A DNA stretch of 64,000 bases from an uncultured Acinetobacter sp. (GCF_947626835.1 NZ_CANQTS010000012.1:1-64000); one strand, 5' to 3'; counted from the first letter of the stretch, positions 17,049-27,368 are shown. Numbers and translations are program-made. The notes: generated from the letters alone by a model not told the origin.

Positions 17049-18254
17049 TTAAATCATATTATTCATATTGACAATCGGCAGCATCACGGCAATCACAATC
17101 ACCAACACAATACTGGCCATGAGCACCAACATTAACGGCTCAAGCAAAGCCAATAAAGTGCTAATTAAACTGGTGACTTCGCGATCTTGCATGGTCGATG
17201 AGCGCTCTAACATGCGATCTAACTCACCTGAGCTTTCACCGCTTTTGATCATTTGTACCATCATGGGTGGAAAATAACTACTGCGCTCTAATTGCGTACC
17301 TAAGTTGCCCCCTTCGGTGACTTTTTCTGCTGCTAGATTCACAGCATCACGAATCACCCAATTATTACTCACCGCTGCGGCAATTTTAAGTGCATCCACA
17401 AGCGGAACACCCGATTGGGTCAAAATAGATAAGGTACTGGCAAAGCGTGCGGCATTAATGCCACGCGATAATTTCCCCAATAAGGGCAATTTTAAAATCA
17501 AACGGTCAAACGCATAATGTCCTGCATCGGTTTTTAAAAAGCGTAGCCATAACAGGCCACCCACCACACTCATGACCAACATTGCAGGCCATGCCACACG
17601 GATTAAATCACTCGCTTGCATTAAAGCCACGGTAATCCACGGCAAGGCTTCAGGATTTTGGTCAAAGGTTTTAACAATATCCGGCACCACATAGGTCATT
17701 AAACCCATAACAATTGCAAACGACATCAGCATTAAAATGATCGGGTAGATCATGGCACCCTGAATCTTTTTTTGCATGGCAAAACGATTTTCGGTGTAAT
17801 CGGCCAACTGTTCCAAAATTAGATCTAAATGCCCTGAGCGTTCACCTGCGGCAATGGTGGCAATATAAAGTTCAGGAAAACGTCCGGCTTGATCAAGGGC
17901 TTTGGCCAATGAATAACCTTCAAGTACTTTTGAACGTACTGCAATTAAGACATTACGCACATGGGCTTTTTCACTTTGTTTACTGACCGCACGTAATGCT
18001 TCTTCTAAAGGAATCGAGGCGGCAATTAACACAGACAACTGACGGGTCATGAGTGCTAAATCATAAGCGCTGACTTTTTTATGCCACCATGCACGTTGGC
18101 TTGCATCTTGTTGTTGTTCTACCGGCTCTACACGAATGGGTTGTAACTGTTGATCGCGCAATTGCTGTCGAATTTGGCGTGCCGAGTCGGCTTCAAGTAC
18201 GCCTTTATGTTGTTTTCCTGCAGCATCAAGCGCAGTAAATTGATATGCAGGCAT
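17049..18254 (-). CDS. gspF: Type II secretion inner-membrane platform protein GspF
   Basis: 401 residues, typical length. It has two T2SF cytoplasmic domains (about 70-195 and 270-395) and three membrane segments (about 165-190, 215-240, 375-398). Assembly of the T2SS platform is its role. The neighbour upstream is priA in the opposite direction, so gspE and the other gsp genes are elsewhere. Confidence 0.95.
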   Translation of the reverse strand: MPAYQFTALDAAGKQHKGVLEADSARQIRQQLRDQQLQPIRVEPVEQQQDASQRAWWHKKVSAYDLALMTRQLSVLIAASIPLEEALRAVSKQSEKAHVRNVLIAVRSKVLEGYSLAKALDQAGRFPELYIATIAAGERSGHLDLILEQLADYTENRFAMQKKIQGAMIYPIILMLMSFAIVMGLMTYVVPDIVKTFDQNPEALPWITVALMQASDLIRVAWPAMLVMSVVGGLLWLRFLKTDAGHYAFDRLILKLPLLGKLSRGINAARFASTLSILTQSGVPLVDALKIAAAVSNNWVIRDAVNLAAEKVTEGGNLGTQLERSSYFPPMMVQMIKSGESSGELDRMLERSSTMQDREVTSLISTLLALLEPLMLVLMASIVLVIVIAVMLPIVNMNNMI

Positions 18255-18408
18255 GTGAATGCTCTAATTTTTCCTAAAAAAATCCCTGAACTTCAGTTGC
18301 GCCACAGACGCAAAATCATTCATAGTGAGGGCTATAAAATGTGTGATCACTCTAACATAACTCTTTATCACATACCCATTGCATTTACCTTGTCAAGTTG
18401 AGCGTACT

Positions 18409-20613
18409 ATGTCCAATCTTAACTATCGTGTTCGTGTGGCCGTACCGGTTCACCTCTACGATTGCTTTGATTATTTGTTGTCTGAAAGTCAATATCAGCA
18501 AGCCCAAGTCGGTGCGCGTGTGACCGTATCGTTTGGTCGACAAAACTTAGTGGGCATCATTATTGAAAAGCTCGCACCCGATGCACCAATTGCGCCACAT
18601 ATTAAACTAAAAAGTATTACCGAATTATTAGACGATGCGGCAATTTTTGATGCCAATAGCTTAAAACTGCTCACTTGGGCGTCTAAATACTACCAATTTC
18701 CCTTAGGCGAAGTCTTACATAGCGCCTTGCCAAGTTTATTGCGTCAAGGACGACCGTATAATTTGTTGGCTCGTATGTGGCGAGTGCTCGATTTAATCGC
18801 AGAAAATAAAATTAAACGCTCTGAAAAACAGCAAGAAGCGTATAAAATTTTAAAGCTACACCCTACCGGCACGGCAGAAAATATTCTCAATTTAGCCGGC
18901 ATTGAAACCGCGACTTTAAAAGCTTTGGAAAAAAAAGGCATTATTGATTGTGTGTTGGAAGCTCAAGACTTTAGCCCCATCCCCATGACTTTGGCACACA
19001 TGCCATTAACTGCCAATGATGAACAAAAGCTCGCCATTCAAAGTATTTTAAAAGCTAAAAATAAATATCACGCATTTTTACTCGATGGTTTAACCGGCAG
19101 TGGCAAAACCGAAGTGTATTTGCAGGTGATGCACGAGGTACTCAAACAAGGCAAACAAGTCTTGGTATTGGTGCCTGAAATTGGTTTGACCCCACAAACC
19201 ATTAGCCGTTTTCAATCACGCTTTCATTGCAATATTGCCCTCATGCATTCAGGGCTAAACGACTCAAAACGCCTACAAGCATGGCAACACGCCCAAACAG
19301 GCAAAGCATCCATTATTTTAGGCACACGTTCAGCAATTTTTGCACCGATGCATAATTTAGGCTTAATCATCTTAGATGAAGAACATGATTTGTCTTTTAA
19401 ACAACAAGAAAGTTTTCGTTATCATGCCCGTGATGTCGCTTTGTACCGTGCCTACTTACAACAATGCCCGATTGTTTTAGGTTCTGCCACACCAAGCATT
19501 GACAGTTATGCGCTTGTGCAGCAAGGCAAAATGACTGCTCTGCAACTTAACCAACGTGCCGGTAGCGCAGTGATGCCCAAAATCCATGTCTTGGATTTAA
19601 AAGCTGAGCATAAAGTCCAAGGCATCAGCCAAAGTTTGATTGGTGAAATTGGCAAACGCTTAGAAAAACAAGAACAAGTGTTGGTGTTTTTAAACCGTCG
19701 CGGTTATGCACCTGTATTAATTTGTGATAGCTGTGCATGGCAAGCCAAATGCCCACACTGCGACGCCAATTTTACCGTGCATCAGCAACCTTATTTACAT
19801 TTGCATTGTCATCACTGTGGCACAATTCAACGTCAACCTGATCAGTGCCCAAGTTGTCAGCATAAAGAACTCAAGCCAATTGGCTTGGCCACTGCAAAAG
19901 TTGAAGAGCAACTCAATCAGCTTTTTCCCGATTATCCTGTGTTACGTGTCGATCGTGACTCAACCAGTCGGGTCGGCAGTTGGCAAAAAATTTATGACAA
20001 GATTCATAGTAGCGAGCCGCTGATTTTATTGGGTACACAAATGTTAGCTAAAGGTCATCATTTTCCCTATGTGACTTTGGTGGCGATTTTAGATATAGAT
20101 TCAGGTTTACTCAGTGTTGATTTTCGGGCCCCTGAACGTACCGCACAATTGATTATTCAAGTTGCAGGCCGTGCCGGTCGTGGGGAGCGTAAAGGTGATG
20201 TATATTTACAAACCCTACGGCCTGATCATCCGTTACTAAGTACTTTAGTCAATAATGACTATCGCGCATTTGCCAAACAAACCTTAAGCGAGCGTGAGAT
20301 TGCGCAATTACCACCCTTTCGTTATGCCGCATTGCTACGCTGTGAATCACGCTTACAAGAACAAAATTTAGATTTCTTGCAACAACATGCCACTTTTTTA
20401 CGTGAAATGTCTAATGATACCATCACCATTTGGGGTCCCATTCCCGCGCCTATGGAGCGTAAAGCCAACCGCTTTCATGCGCATATGGTGATGTTGGCAC
20501 AAGATCGTGCACAATTGCATCTACAGTTACGTACCTGGTGGCCAAATCTGTTGCAACAAAAACCCTCACAGATGAAACTGAGCCTTGATATTGACCCACA
20601 AGAATTAAGCTAA
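18409..20613 (+). CDS. priA: Primosomal protein N' (replication restart helicase)
   Basis: 734 residues from ATG 18409. A TTG ten codons earlier only lengthens the frame. It has the 3' DNA-end-binding N-terminal domain, Walker A TGSGKTEV (about residue 232), the DEEH box in ILDEEHDLSF, and the zinc-binding segment with eight Cys between about 430 and 480 (CDSCAWQAKCPHC ... HCHHCG ... CPSC). It restarts stalled replication forks. It is followed after 37 bases by a CPA2 antiporter gene. Confidence 0.97.
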   Translation: MSNLNYRVRVAVPVHLYDCFDYLLSESQYQQAQVGARVTVSFGRQNLVGIIIEKLAPDAPIAPHIKLKSITELLDDAAIFDANSLKLLTWASKYYQFPLGEVLHSALPSLLRQGRPYNLLARMWRVLDLIAENKIKRSEKQQEAYKILKLHPTGTAENILNLAGIETATLKALEKKGIIDCVLEAQDFSPIPMTLAHMPLTANDEQKLAIQSILKAKNKYHAFLLDGLTGSGKTEVYLQVMHEVLKQGKQVLVLVPEIGLTPQTISRFQSRFHCNIALMHSGLNDSKRLQAWQHAQTGKASIILGTRSAIFAPMHNLGLIILDEEHDLSFKQQESFRYHARDVALYRAYLQQCPIVLGSATPSIDSYALVQQGKMTALQLNQRAGSAVMPKIHVLDLKAEHKVQGISQSLIGEIGKRLEKQEQVLVFLNRRGYAPVLICDSCAWQAKCPHCDANFTVHQQPYLHLHCHHCGTIQRQPDQCPSCQHKELKPIGLATAKVEEQLNQLFPDYPVLRVDRDSTSRVGSWQKIYDKIHSSEPLILLGTQMLAKGHHFPYVTLVAILDIDSGLLSVDFRAPERTAQLIIQVAGRAGRGERKGDVYLQTLRPDHPLLSTLVNNDYRAFAKQTLSEREIAQLPPFRYAALLRCESRLQEQNLDFLQQHATFLREMSNDTITIWGPIPAPMERKANRFHAHMVMLAQDRAQLHLQLRTWWPNLLQQKPSQMKLSLDIDPQELS

Positions 20614-20650
20614 CTTACCGCTTGAACTGCTGTTTACCACAGGACGCTGC

Positions 20651-22471
20651 ATGTCTTTACTTATACAACTGACGATCATCTTGGCGTTTGCCTTGGTCTT
20701 GGTGCCTATGACCAAGTCTTTAGGACTCCCCTCTTTGCTCGGCTATGTCATCACAGGGATTATGCTTGGGCCTTTTGCTTTAAATTTGATTGATTTAAGT
20801 GTGGAACTCAAACAACTGCAACACTTAGGTCTGCTGTTCTTATTGTTTTTAGTGGGCATGCAACTGCATCCTGCGCGTTTAATTTCAATCCGTAAACAAA
20901 CGCTTCAATTGCCTATTGCTGCATGGCTCATTTTAAGCAGCCTAGGCACAGTGCTTGGTGTTTTCGCTTTAGGTTTAACTGTGCTGCAAAGCTTAGTCAT
21001 CAGTGGTGGGTTAAGTTTGCTGAGTTTTAGCTTATTGCAGCAGCAACTTAATACCATCTTAAATTCTCGTATTACCCAAAAATTAACACAATTTGGCTTA
21101 GTGCAAAGCTTAATTGCTGCAATTTTTATGGCTATGTTGCCACTATTTAATATGGCCTCACCTCAACATGGCTTGGCTTATGTGATGAGTTTAGTGGCTG
21201 CAATCAGTGGTTTATATTTACTACAACGTTATGTGCTACAACCCGTATTTGATCTATTAGAAAAAACACATACCCATGAACTCATCCTAGCCAGTGCTGT
21301 GTTTAGTGCCAGTTTAAGTTTTATTGCTTTAGAGGCATTAGGCATTCATGCCACTTTAGCCGCCATGCTTGCTGGTTTTTTAATTTCTGATTCACGTTTT
21401 GAACAGCGTTTAAAACTGTATATTCGTCCCTTACAAGGTTTAGTTTTTGCTGCATTTTTTATTGTTTTGGGGCTTAGCCTGCCATTACAACGCATTGTTG
21501 AGCAGCCGTTATTTTTAGGCCTAGGTTTAATTACATTATTATTGGTTAAAATGCTGCTGTATGTTGCACTAAACCGCTATTTTAAAGCCTCTTGGCCAGA
21601 CAGCACTTTAAGCGCAGCCGCTTTACTTAGTAGTGGTGAATTTGGTTTTATCTTGCTGTATATGGCCTTTGAAAAACAAATCGCCAATGCAGCTTTACTT
21701 GAACCTTACTTAATTTTATTGATGTTGAGTTTTTTACTGTCACCATTTTTATTCATTGCAGTCCAACGCTACTTGTTGCCGCGTCTCCAACAAGCAGACA
21801 CTGGCTCACAACATCTAGTCAACGCTCCTTTATTGATTATTGGGTTTGGGCGGTTTGGACAATTGGTGGCACGCGTGGCACATCTGCAACACACCCCATT
21901 TACAGCCATCGACAGTCATCTCAAAGCTGATTTAGCCCTAGAAGCCTATGGGGGAAGTTTGCATGTTTTAGATGCCACCGACGCCACACAACTAGAAACA
22001 ATGACCTTAGCACAAGTTAAAGTTACAGTGATTGCCGTGGATGATGTAGAAGACAATATTAATATTGTGCGTTATTTACAGTTAAATTATCCTGAGATTG
22101 AGCTTTTTGTACGTGCTCGTGACCGTCATCATGCACATCTATTAAAAGATTTAGGCATTGCCCATATTTGGCGAGAAACCTATTTATCTGCTTTAGAATT
22201 GGCCGAGCAAAGTTTGGCATCTTTAAACAAGCAAGATGAACCTCTGATGACGAGTATAGAAGAGTTTCGAATTCACGACCAAACATTACAACGCCAACAA
22301 CAGCATATCGAATATGATGATACTAAGCTGTATCAAACTCAAGAGGCAGCTTTAGATGAACTGGCTTACTTATTTCAACAAGATGCTGAGTTTAAGGCCA
22401 AGCGCCTTGCGAAACTCAAGCGTGATTTAAGCCCATCCACATCACAACAGATGAAGCTAGATGACTTGTGA
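20651..22471 (+). CDS. CPA2-family cation:proton antiporter (Kef-like)
   Basis: 606 residues. A Na+/H+-exchanger domain with about 12 membrane segments fills residues 1-385, then a TrkA-N (RCK) nucleotide-binding domain starting LLIIGFGRFGQLVARVA (about 400). A charged tail follows. It resembles KefB/KefC/YbaL proteins that move K+ outward under stress. No KefF/KefG ancillary gene is next to it. Its position between priA and hslO suggests co-transcription. Confidence 0.9.
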   Translation: MSLLIQLTIILAFALVLVPMTKSLGLPSLLGYVITGIMLGPFALNLIDLSVELKQLQHLGLLFLLFLVGMQLHPARLISIRKQTLQLPIAAWLILSSLGTVLGVFALGLTVLQSLVISGGLSLLSFSLLQQQLNTILNSRITQKLTQFGLVQSLIAAIFMAMLPLFNMASPQHGLAYVMSLVAAISGLYLLQRYVLQPVFDLLEKTHTHELILASAVFSASLSFIALEALGIHATLAAMLAGFLISDSRFEQRLKLYIRPLQGLVFAAFFIVLGLSLPLQRIVEQPLFLGLGLITLLLVKMLLYVALNRYFKASWPDSTLSAAALLSSGEFGFILLYMAFEKQIANAALLEPYLILLMLSFLLSPFLFIAVQRYLLPRLQQADTGSQHLVNAPLLIIGFGRFGQLVARVAHLQHTPFTAIDSHLKADLALEAYGGSLHVLDATDATQLETMTLAQVKVTVIAVDDVEDNINIVRYLQLNYPEIELFVRARDRHHAHLLKDLGIAHIWRETYLSALELAEQSLASLNKQDEPLMTSIEEFRIHDQTLQRQQQHIEYDDTKLYQTQEAALDELAYLFQQDAEFKAKRLAKLKRDLSPSTSQQMKLDDL

Positions 22472-22513
22472 TTTACAATATAGCCACCATTAAGACAGGG
22501 TTTGGAGAATTTT

Positions 22514-23389
22514 ATGTCTGATTTACGTCAACGCTTTTTTATTGAAGATAGCCCTGTTCGTGGCGAAGTTGTGCATCTTGAGCACACCTTAACCACAATT
22601 TTAGCGCAGCGTGACTATGCGCCTGCGATTAAAGTTTTATTGGGCGAAATGCTCAGCGCTACAGCCTTGCTTGCCAGTACCTTAAAAATTAAAGGTCGCA
22701 TTAGCTTACAAATTCAAGCCTCAGGTACACTCAAGTGGGCGATGGCTGAATGTAACCATTTAGGTGAAGTACGTGCTTTGGCTGAATACGAACCCGATGC
22801 GCGTTTTAATCAAGCAGATGACTCAAGCACGGTACTGAAAAGCTTAGTTAAGCCTGTGTTATTTATTAATATTGAGCCAGAGGTAGGTCAGCGTTATCAA
22901 GGTGTGGTACCGCTTGAGCATGACACCTTAGCCGAATGTTTAATGCAGTATTATGATTTATCTGCACAAATTGCAACGCGTATTGTATTGGCAAGTAACG
23001 AACAGCGTTCGGGTGGTTTACTGATTCAATTGTTACCGCGCAACAATGAAGAAGAACAGCAACGTGTCGATGAAGATTTATGGCCACGTTTAACCATGCT
23101 AACCAGTACCTTAAAAGCTGAAGAGCTGACAGACCTGAGTGCTACCGACATTTTATATCGTTTATACAACGAAGAAGAGGTACGTCTACCTGAAGCAGAA
23201 CCGCTTAAATTTGGTTGTACCTGTTCTAAAGAGCGCTGTGCCACTGCCTTAGAACAAATTGGCGTCACGGGTGTGCGTGAAACCCTAGAACATCAAAATC
23301 CAATTGAGATTAGCTGCCAATTCTGTAACAGCAACTACACCTTTAGTGCTGAAGAAGCCTTAGGCTTATTTGGTCAACATTTAAGTTAA
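22514..23389 (+). CDS. hslO: Redox-regulated chaperone Hsp33
   Basis: 291 residues from ATG 22514, preceded by TTTGGAGAA. An upstream TTG at 22502 is less likely. The C-terminal zinc switch has CTC (in FGCTCSKERC) and CQFC, the C-x-C and C-x2-C pairs. Oxidation releases zinc and activates holdase function. The protein has an N-terminal binding domain with LLGEMLSATALLAST. Confidence 0.96.
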   Translation: MSDLRQRFFIEDSPVRGEVVHLEHTLTTILAQRDYAPAIKVLLGEMLSATALLASTLKIKGRISLQIQASGTLKWAMAECNHLGEVRALAEYEPDARFNQADDSSTVLKSLVKPVLFINIEPEVGQRYQGVVPLEHDTLAECLMQYYDLSAQIATRIVLASNEQRSGGLLIQLLPRNNEEEQQRVDEDLWPRLTMLTSTLKAEELTDLSATDILYRLYNEEEVRLPEAEPLKFGCTCSKERCATALEQIGVTGVRETLEHQNPIEISCQFCNSNYTFSAEEALGLFGQHLS

Positions 23390-23400
23390 ATCAATCACTT

Positions 23401-23428
23401 AAAAGGCAGCTCATCGCTGCCTTTTTTT
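23401..23428 (+). terminator. Terminator after hslO
   Basis: A 10-bp stem (AAAAGGCAGC and GCTGCCTTTT), loop TCATC, and a T7 run, 12 bases after the hslO stop. Confidence 0.93.
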
Positions 23429-23667
23429 GGCTTTACCGTTTATCGCTTTGCAACAAAGCTACACAAACTGCCCCTAGCCTTCACGGCTGAAACATACAAT
23501 AATGATTAAATAATAAACACATTAAGCATAAGCAAAATCGCATTGTGATGCTGTTACAACAACAAATACTCAACACACCCTGCATAGCTTGCCGATTTGT
23601 ACGCATTCATGCTTAAGCTTTATCGCAAAAATCTTGCTTTGTGAACACCGATTACAAGGAGTTGTCC

Positions 23668-23985
23668 ATGACTACCATCCATCATCGTGAAAGCCTAGAG
23701 AATATAGAAGACGGCGTGAGTTTTGATTTACACAGCTTTGCACAAAGCTGCGGACAAAGCCCAGAATGGGTCTTGCAGCTTTTAGAGTATGAGATTCTGT
23801 CACGCCGCCCAGAAGAGCGCATTCATCAGTTTTTTGCCGCCGACCTTGCCCGTGCTCAACAAGCCTATCGTTTACAACGTGACTTTGACGCCAGTTTTTC
23901 TGCCGTGGCCATGATGCTTGATTTGATTGATGAAGTCCAACAGCTACGTAAACAAGTCAAACACTGCAACTTTATTCATAGCTAA
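23668..23985 (+). CDS. CbpM-like chaperone modulator protein
   Basis: 105 residues from ATG 23668, which has AAGGAG seven bases upstream. An upstream GTG at 23641 is weaker. The layout is that of CbpM (MerR-like HTH, then a helical part): a helix-turn-helix-like region (FAQSCGQSPEWVLQLLEYEIL), then LARAQQAYRLQRDFD and SAVAMMLDLIDEVQQLRKQV. CbpM normally binds and regulates the J-protein CbpA and is encoded beside it. No cbpA lies here, so partner and role are open. Confidence 0.7.
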   Translation: MTTIHHRESLENIEDGVSFDLHSFAQSCGQSPEWVLQLLEYEILSRRPEERIHQFFAADLARAQQAYRLQRDFDASFSAVAMMLDLIDEVQQLRKQVKHCNFIHS

Positions 23986-24052
23986 TTACGGTGTTGTTTA
24001 GGCAGCCTGTTGTTTATATGTCAATCAACTCAGTTGAGATTTTAAAAGCACT

Positions 24053-24307
24053 ATGAAAACCAAAGAATGTAATAAAAAGACCAAATTCATGTTCCCTGAA
24101 TTTCGTGATTTGATTCCGAAATTACGTGAGGATAATCCACATTTCGCCAAAATGTTTGAGGAGCATGAACAGTTAGATAAAACCGTGATGCAGTTAGAAC
24201 TTGACCCTCTGAGTCAAATTCGTGATGACATTGAAGTATTAAAGCGCAAAAAATTAAAGCTCAAAGATCAAATGTATTTGATGTTGCAAAAAATACAAAG
24301 TTCATAA
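24053..24307 (+). CDS. DUF465 (YdcH-like) small coiled-coil protein
   Basis: 84 residues. The C-terminal part, LDPLSQIRDDIEVLKRKKLKLKDQMYLML, is the antiparallel-helix signature of DUF465. Two starts are possible, 24053 and 24089 (MFPEFRDL, the usual family start). Neither has a clear ribosome site. Function is unknown. It is followed immediately by a terminator. Confidence 0.8.
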   Translation: MKTKECNKKTKFMFPEFRDLIPKLREDNPHFAKMFEEHEQLDKTVMQLELDPLSQIRDDIEVLKRKKLKLKDQMYLMLQKIQSS

Positions 24308-24335
24308 AAAAAGCCCGCATGAGCGGGCTTTTTTT
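24306..24335. terminator. Bidirectional terminator between the DUF465 gene and pnp
   Basis: A GC-rich 8-bp stem AAGCCCGC and GCGGGCTT with loop ATGA, extended by five A-T pairs, with A and T runs on both sides. Confidence 0.95.
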
Positions 24336-24352
24336 CAATCAAAACAAAGCAA

Positions 24353-26446
24353 TTATGCTTGTTCGATTTCTTTCATGGTCAACTTGATACGACCACGGTT
24401 GTCGACATCAGCAACTTGGACTTTAATCTCTTGACCTTCTGTCAACACGTCTGCCACGTTAGCAATACGCTCGTTAGAAATTTGTGAGATATGAAGTAAA
24501 CCATCAGTACCTGGTAAGATATTTACAAACGCACCAAACTCAACGATACGAATCACTTTACCTGTGTAGATCGTGCCAGGTTCAATTTCAGCAGTTAAGG
24601 CTTGGATTTTTGCAATCGCAGCCATGGCAGCAGCTTTGGTTTCACCAAATACGCGTACTGTACCGTTATCTTCAATATCAATCGCCGCTTTAGTTTCTTC
24701 AGTAATAGCACGGATAGTTGCACCACCTTTACCAATCACGTCACGGATCTTATCAGGGTTGATATTGATCACTTGGAATGTAGGCGCGTGCATAGAAATT
24801 TCTGGACGTGCACGTGAAATCACTTGGTTCATCTCGTTTAAGATGTGCATACGACCAGCATAAGCTTGGTTTAATGCAGATTCCATGATTTCTTCGTTGA
24901 TACCTTCAATCTTAATGTCCATTTGAAGTGCAGTAATACCGTTGGCAGAACCTGCTACTTTAAAGTCCATGTCACCTAAGTGATCTTCATCACCTAAGAT
25001 GTCAGAAAGAACTGCAAAACGATCGCCTTCTTTCACTAGACCCATTGCGATACCCGCAACTGGTGCTTTCAGAGGCACACCTGCATCCATCAGTGACAAT
25101 GATGCACCACATACAGACGCCATTGACGATGAACCGTTTGATTCAGTGATGTCAGATACAATACGAATCACATACGGGAAGCGATCAGCTGCAGGAAGAA
25201 CAGCTTGAACACCACGACGTGCTAAACGACCGTGACCAATTTCACGACGTTTAGGACCTGATTCACGACCAGTTTCACCTACAGAGTATGCAGGGAAGTT
25301 GTAGTGAAGCATGAAGTTATCAGTTTTAGTACCTGCAAGGGTATCAACCATCAATGCATCACGCGTATTACCTAAAGTAGTCGTTACTAATGCTTGAGTT
25401 TCACCACGTGTGAACAATGCAGAACCATGCGCACGACCTAATACGCCCACTTGTACATCAATTGCACGAACAGTTTTGGTATCACGACCATCAATACGTG
25501 GCTTACCAGACAAGATATTGTCACGTACTGTACGGTATTTTAATTCTTCAAATAATTCGTCAACTTCAGCTGCAATACCGGTTTCGTCTTCTTCAGGAAC
25601 AAACTGAGCAACAGCTTCGGCATGAAGTGCATCTAATGCTGCATAACGGTCTTGCTTAACTGCAATGGTATACGCTTCAGAAATTTTCGCTTCAAATGCT
25701 GCTTTTAATTTAGCAAGAAGTTCTTCGTTTTTAACTGGAGCAACCCAAGTCGATTCAACCGCACCTGCAGCAGTTGCAAATTCTTTGATCGCTTGAATTG
25801 CAATTTGCATTTCATCATGACCAAACAATACAGCGCCAAGCATTTGATCTTCTGAAAGTTCTTTCGCTTCAGACTCAACCATAAGTACCGCAGATTCAGT
25901 ACCTGCAACCACTAAATCAAGATCTGAATCTTTGAGTTGTTCAGTAGTTGGGTTAAGGATATATTCGCCATTGATCAAACCAACGCGCGCACCACCAATT
26001 GGACCACGGAATGGAACACCGGCAATTGACATTGCAGCAGATGTACCCAACATTGCAGCAATATCAGCTTCCATCGTTTTATCAGAAGAAACCACTGTTG
26101 CAGTCACTTGGATTTCGTTATAGAAACCTTCTGGGAACAATGGACGAATTGGACGGTCAATTAAACGTGAAATTAAAGTTTCAGATTCTGATTGACGACC
26201 TTCACGCTTACCGTAACCACCTGGAATACGACCCGCAGCATATTGCTTTTCTTGGTAGTTTACAGTCAATGGGAAGAAATCTTGACCTGCTTTTGCTTTT
26301 GCTTGTGCAACAACTGCAACCAATACAGTTACGCCACCCATGGTAATCACCACAGTATTTGCTTGACGTGCAACGCGACCAGTTTCTAATGTTACGGTAT
26401 GTTGACCGTATTGGAATTCTTTACGAACAATATTAAACATCGACAT
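24353..26446 (-). CDS. pnp: Polyribonucleotide nucleotidyltransferase (PNPase)
   Basis: 697 residues, typical length. Two RNase PH domains (about 1-140 and 310-550), a KH domain ([15 protein letters not shown], about 560) and an S1 domain (about 620-690) follow in order. It degrades RNA 3' to 5' and works in the degradosome. AGGAAAG precedes ATG 26446. It lies after rpsO, as in most bacteria, separated by 230 bases with a hairpin. Confidence 0.98.
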   Translation of the reverse strand: MSMFNIVRKEFQYGQHTVTLETGRVARQANTVVITMGGVTVLVAVVAQAKAKAGQDFFPLTVNYQEKQYAAGRIPGGYGKREGRQSESETLISRLIDRPIRPLFPEGFYNEIQVTATVVSSDKTMEADIAAMLGTSAAMSIAGVPFRGPIGGARVGLINGEYILNPTTEQLKDSDLDLVVAGTESAVLMVESEAKELSEDQMLGAVLFGHDEMQIAIQAIKEFATAAGAVESTWVAPVKNEELLAKLKAAFEAKISEAYTIAVKQDRYAALDALHAEAVAQFVPEEDETGIAAEVDELFEELKYRTVRDNILSGKPRIDGRDTKTVRAIDVQVGVLGRAHGSALFTRGETQALVTTTLGNTRDALMVDTLAGTKTDNFMLHYNFPAYSVGETGRESGPKRREIGHGRLARRGVQAVLPAADRFPYVIRIVSDITESNGSSSMASVCGASLSLMDAGVPLKAPVAGIAMGLVKEGDRFAVLSDILGDEDHLGDMDFKVAGSANGITALQMDIKIEGINEEIMESALNQAYAGRMHILNEMNQVISRARPEISMHAPTFQVININPDKIRDVIGKGGATIRAITEETKAAIDIEDNGTVRVFGETKAAAMAAIAKIQALTAEIEPGTIYTGKVIRIVEFGAFVNILPGTDGLLHISQISNERIANVADVLTEGQEIKVQVADVDNRGRIKLTMKEIEQA

Positions 26447-26502
26447 ATATTTTTCTTTCCTGATTTTATTCTAGTGGAGACCCCTAAGGTTTGGCATTCA
26501 CA

Positions 26503-26531
26503 ATCATAGTATGTTGCGTAAATGACAAAGC
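26503..26531 (-). promoter_or_regulatory. Possible pnp promoter
   Basis: On the minus strand TATGAT (26503-26508) is a good -10, with a poor -35 GCTTTG 17 bases upstream. It could drive pnp apart from rpsO. Confidence 0.35.
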
Positions 26532-26565
26532 TTAGAAGCCGACCTCACTAGATTTTAAACACAAA

Positions 26566-26589
26566 GAAGGAGCGAACATTCGCCCCTTC
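26566..26589 (-). terminator. rpsO-pnp intergenic hairpin
   Basis: On the minus strand GAAGGGGCGAA and TTCGCTCCTTC pair over 11 positions, including one G-U, with an apical TG. A T-rich stretch (TTTGTGTTT) follows. It could act as a partial terminator after rpsO or as a processing hairpin like the RNase III site in the E. coli rpsO-pnp operon. The latter is inference from gene order. Confidence 0.6.
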
Positions 26590-26679
26590 CCCATTATCTA
26601 ACCAAAGTTAGATATGCTTTTGTTTTTAGTCCTACAGCACTCAACATGCAATAATCCGAAAAACAAAGTTTAAATCGAA

Positions 26680-26949
26680 TTAACGACGTAAACCTAAAGC
26701 AGCAATCAAATCGCTGTAACGAGTAGCGTCTTTACCTTTAAGGTAGTCAAGAAGCTTACGACGTTGGTTAACCATACGGATAAGACCGCGACGGCTGTGG
26801 TGATCGTGCTTGTGCTCTTTAAAGTGACCTTGTAAGTCATTGATTTGAGCAGTTAAAAGTGCTACTTGAACTTCTGGAGAACCAGTGTCATTTTCAGCAC
26901 GAGCAAATTTAGCGATGATCTCTGCGCGATCTGCGTTTGTTAAAGCCAT
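26680..26949 (-). CDS. rpsO: 30S ribosomal protein S15
   Basis: 89 residues, the exact family length. The motif [34 protein letters not shown] is conserved S15, which binds 16S rRNA in the platform. GGAG precedes ATG 26949. A strong promoter lies at 27037-27065, giving a leader of about 80 bases. Confidence 0.98.
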   Translation of the reverse strand: MALTNADRAEIIAKFARAENDTGSPEVQVALLTAQINDLQGHFKEHKHDHHSRRGLIRMVNQRRKLLDYLKGKDATRYSDLIAALGLRR

Positions 26950-27036
26950 TCGATTTCTCCGAGATGCTTCTATAAAAAATTTCGATATGAATCAATTTAA
27001 AAAATTGACTGCCGTGCATCACTACAGCAAGGCGCT

Positions 27037-27065
27037 ATTTTAAGCCATATTGGTAAAGATTGCAA
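27037..27065 (-). promoter_or_regulatory. rpsO promoter
   Basis: On the minus strand TTGCAA (27060-27065) and TAAAAT (27037-27042) are spaced by exactly 17 bases. The -10 lies about 90 bases upstream of the rpsO start. This matches the sigma-70 pattern well. Confidence 0.8.
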
Positions 27066-27139
27066 AAATGCTTTTGCGCAAATGCTTGTTATGTGTGAAA
27101 TAGCGCTCAAATTTTTCCCAACACACCTTGCACACAAAG

Positions 27140-27162
27140 AAGCCCAAGTGAAACTTGGGCTT
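27140..27162. repeat. 10-bp perfect hairpin upstream of the rpsO promoter
   Basis: AAGCCCAAGT and ACTTGGGCTT form a perfect 10-bp stem with a GAA loop. No strong U tract follows in either direction (CTTTGTGT on the minus strand), and it lies between the rpsO promoter and the recD downstream element. It may be a weak terminator of leftward transcription. Confidence 0.6.
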
Positions 27163-27319
27163 GAGGCGCTGCAATAAAACTAAATTTTATAATAATATGG
27201 CTCAGTACTCTTGTTTAACAGTAGCTGTCCTTATTGATTTAGTATGCAATTAAAATATGAAAGCAGCGAGTGGTTTTTCACCTATTACTTTGTGCGTTTT
27301 GGATTACAGCGTGTAGGAC

Positions 27320-27368
27320 AAGATTAAAAATAAAAAGCCTTGTAGTCTCTCCCAAAACTACAAGGCTT
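27320..27368 (-). terminator. Strong terminator of the leftward recD-side transcript
   Basis: On the minus strand AAGCCTTGTAGT and ACTACAAGGCTT form a perfect 12-bp stem with a 10-base loop, followed by TTTTATTTTTAAT. It is more than 200 bases past the recD stop, leaving an unusually long 3' region. Confidence 0.88.

Noticed and set aside
25410..26389. Several ORFs opposite pnp and infB
   Set aside because: They lie fully inside conserved coding regions on the other strand and show no plausible protein character, so they are shadows.
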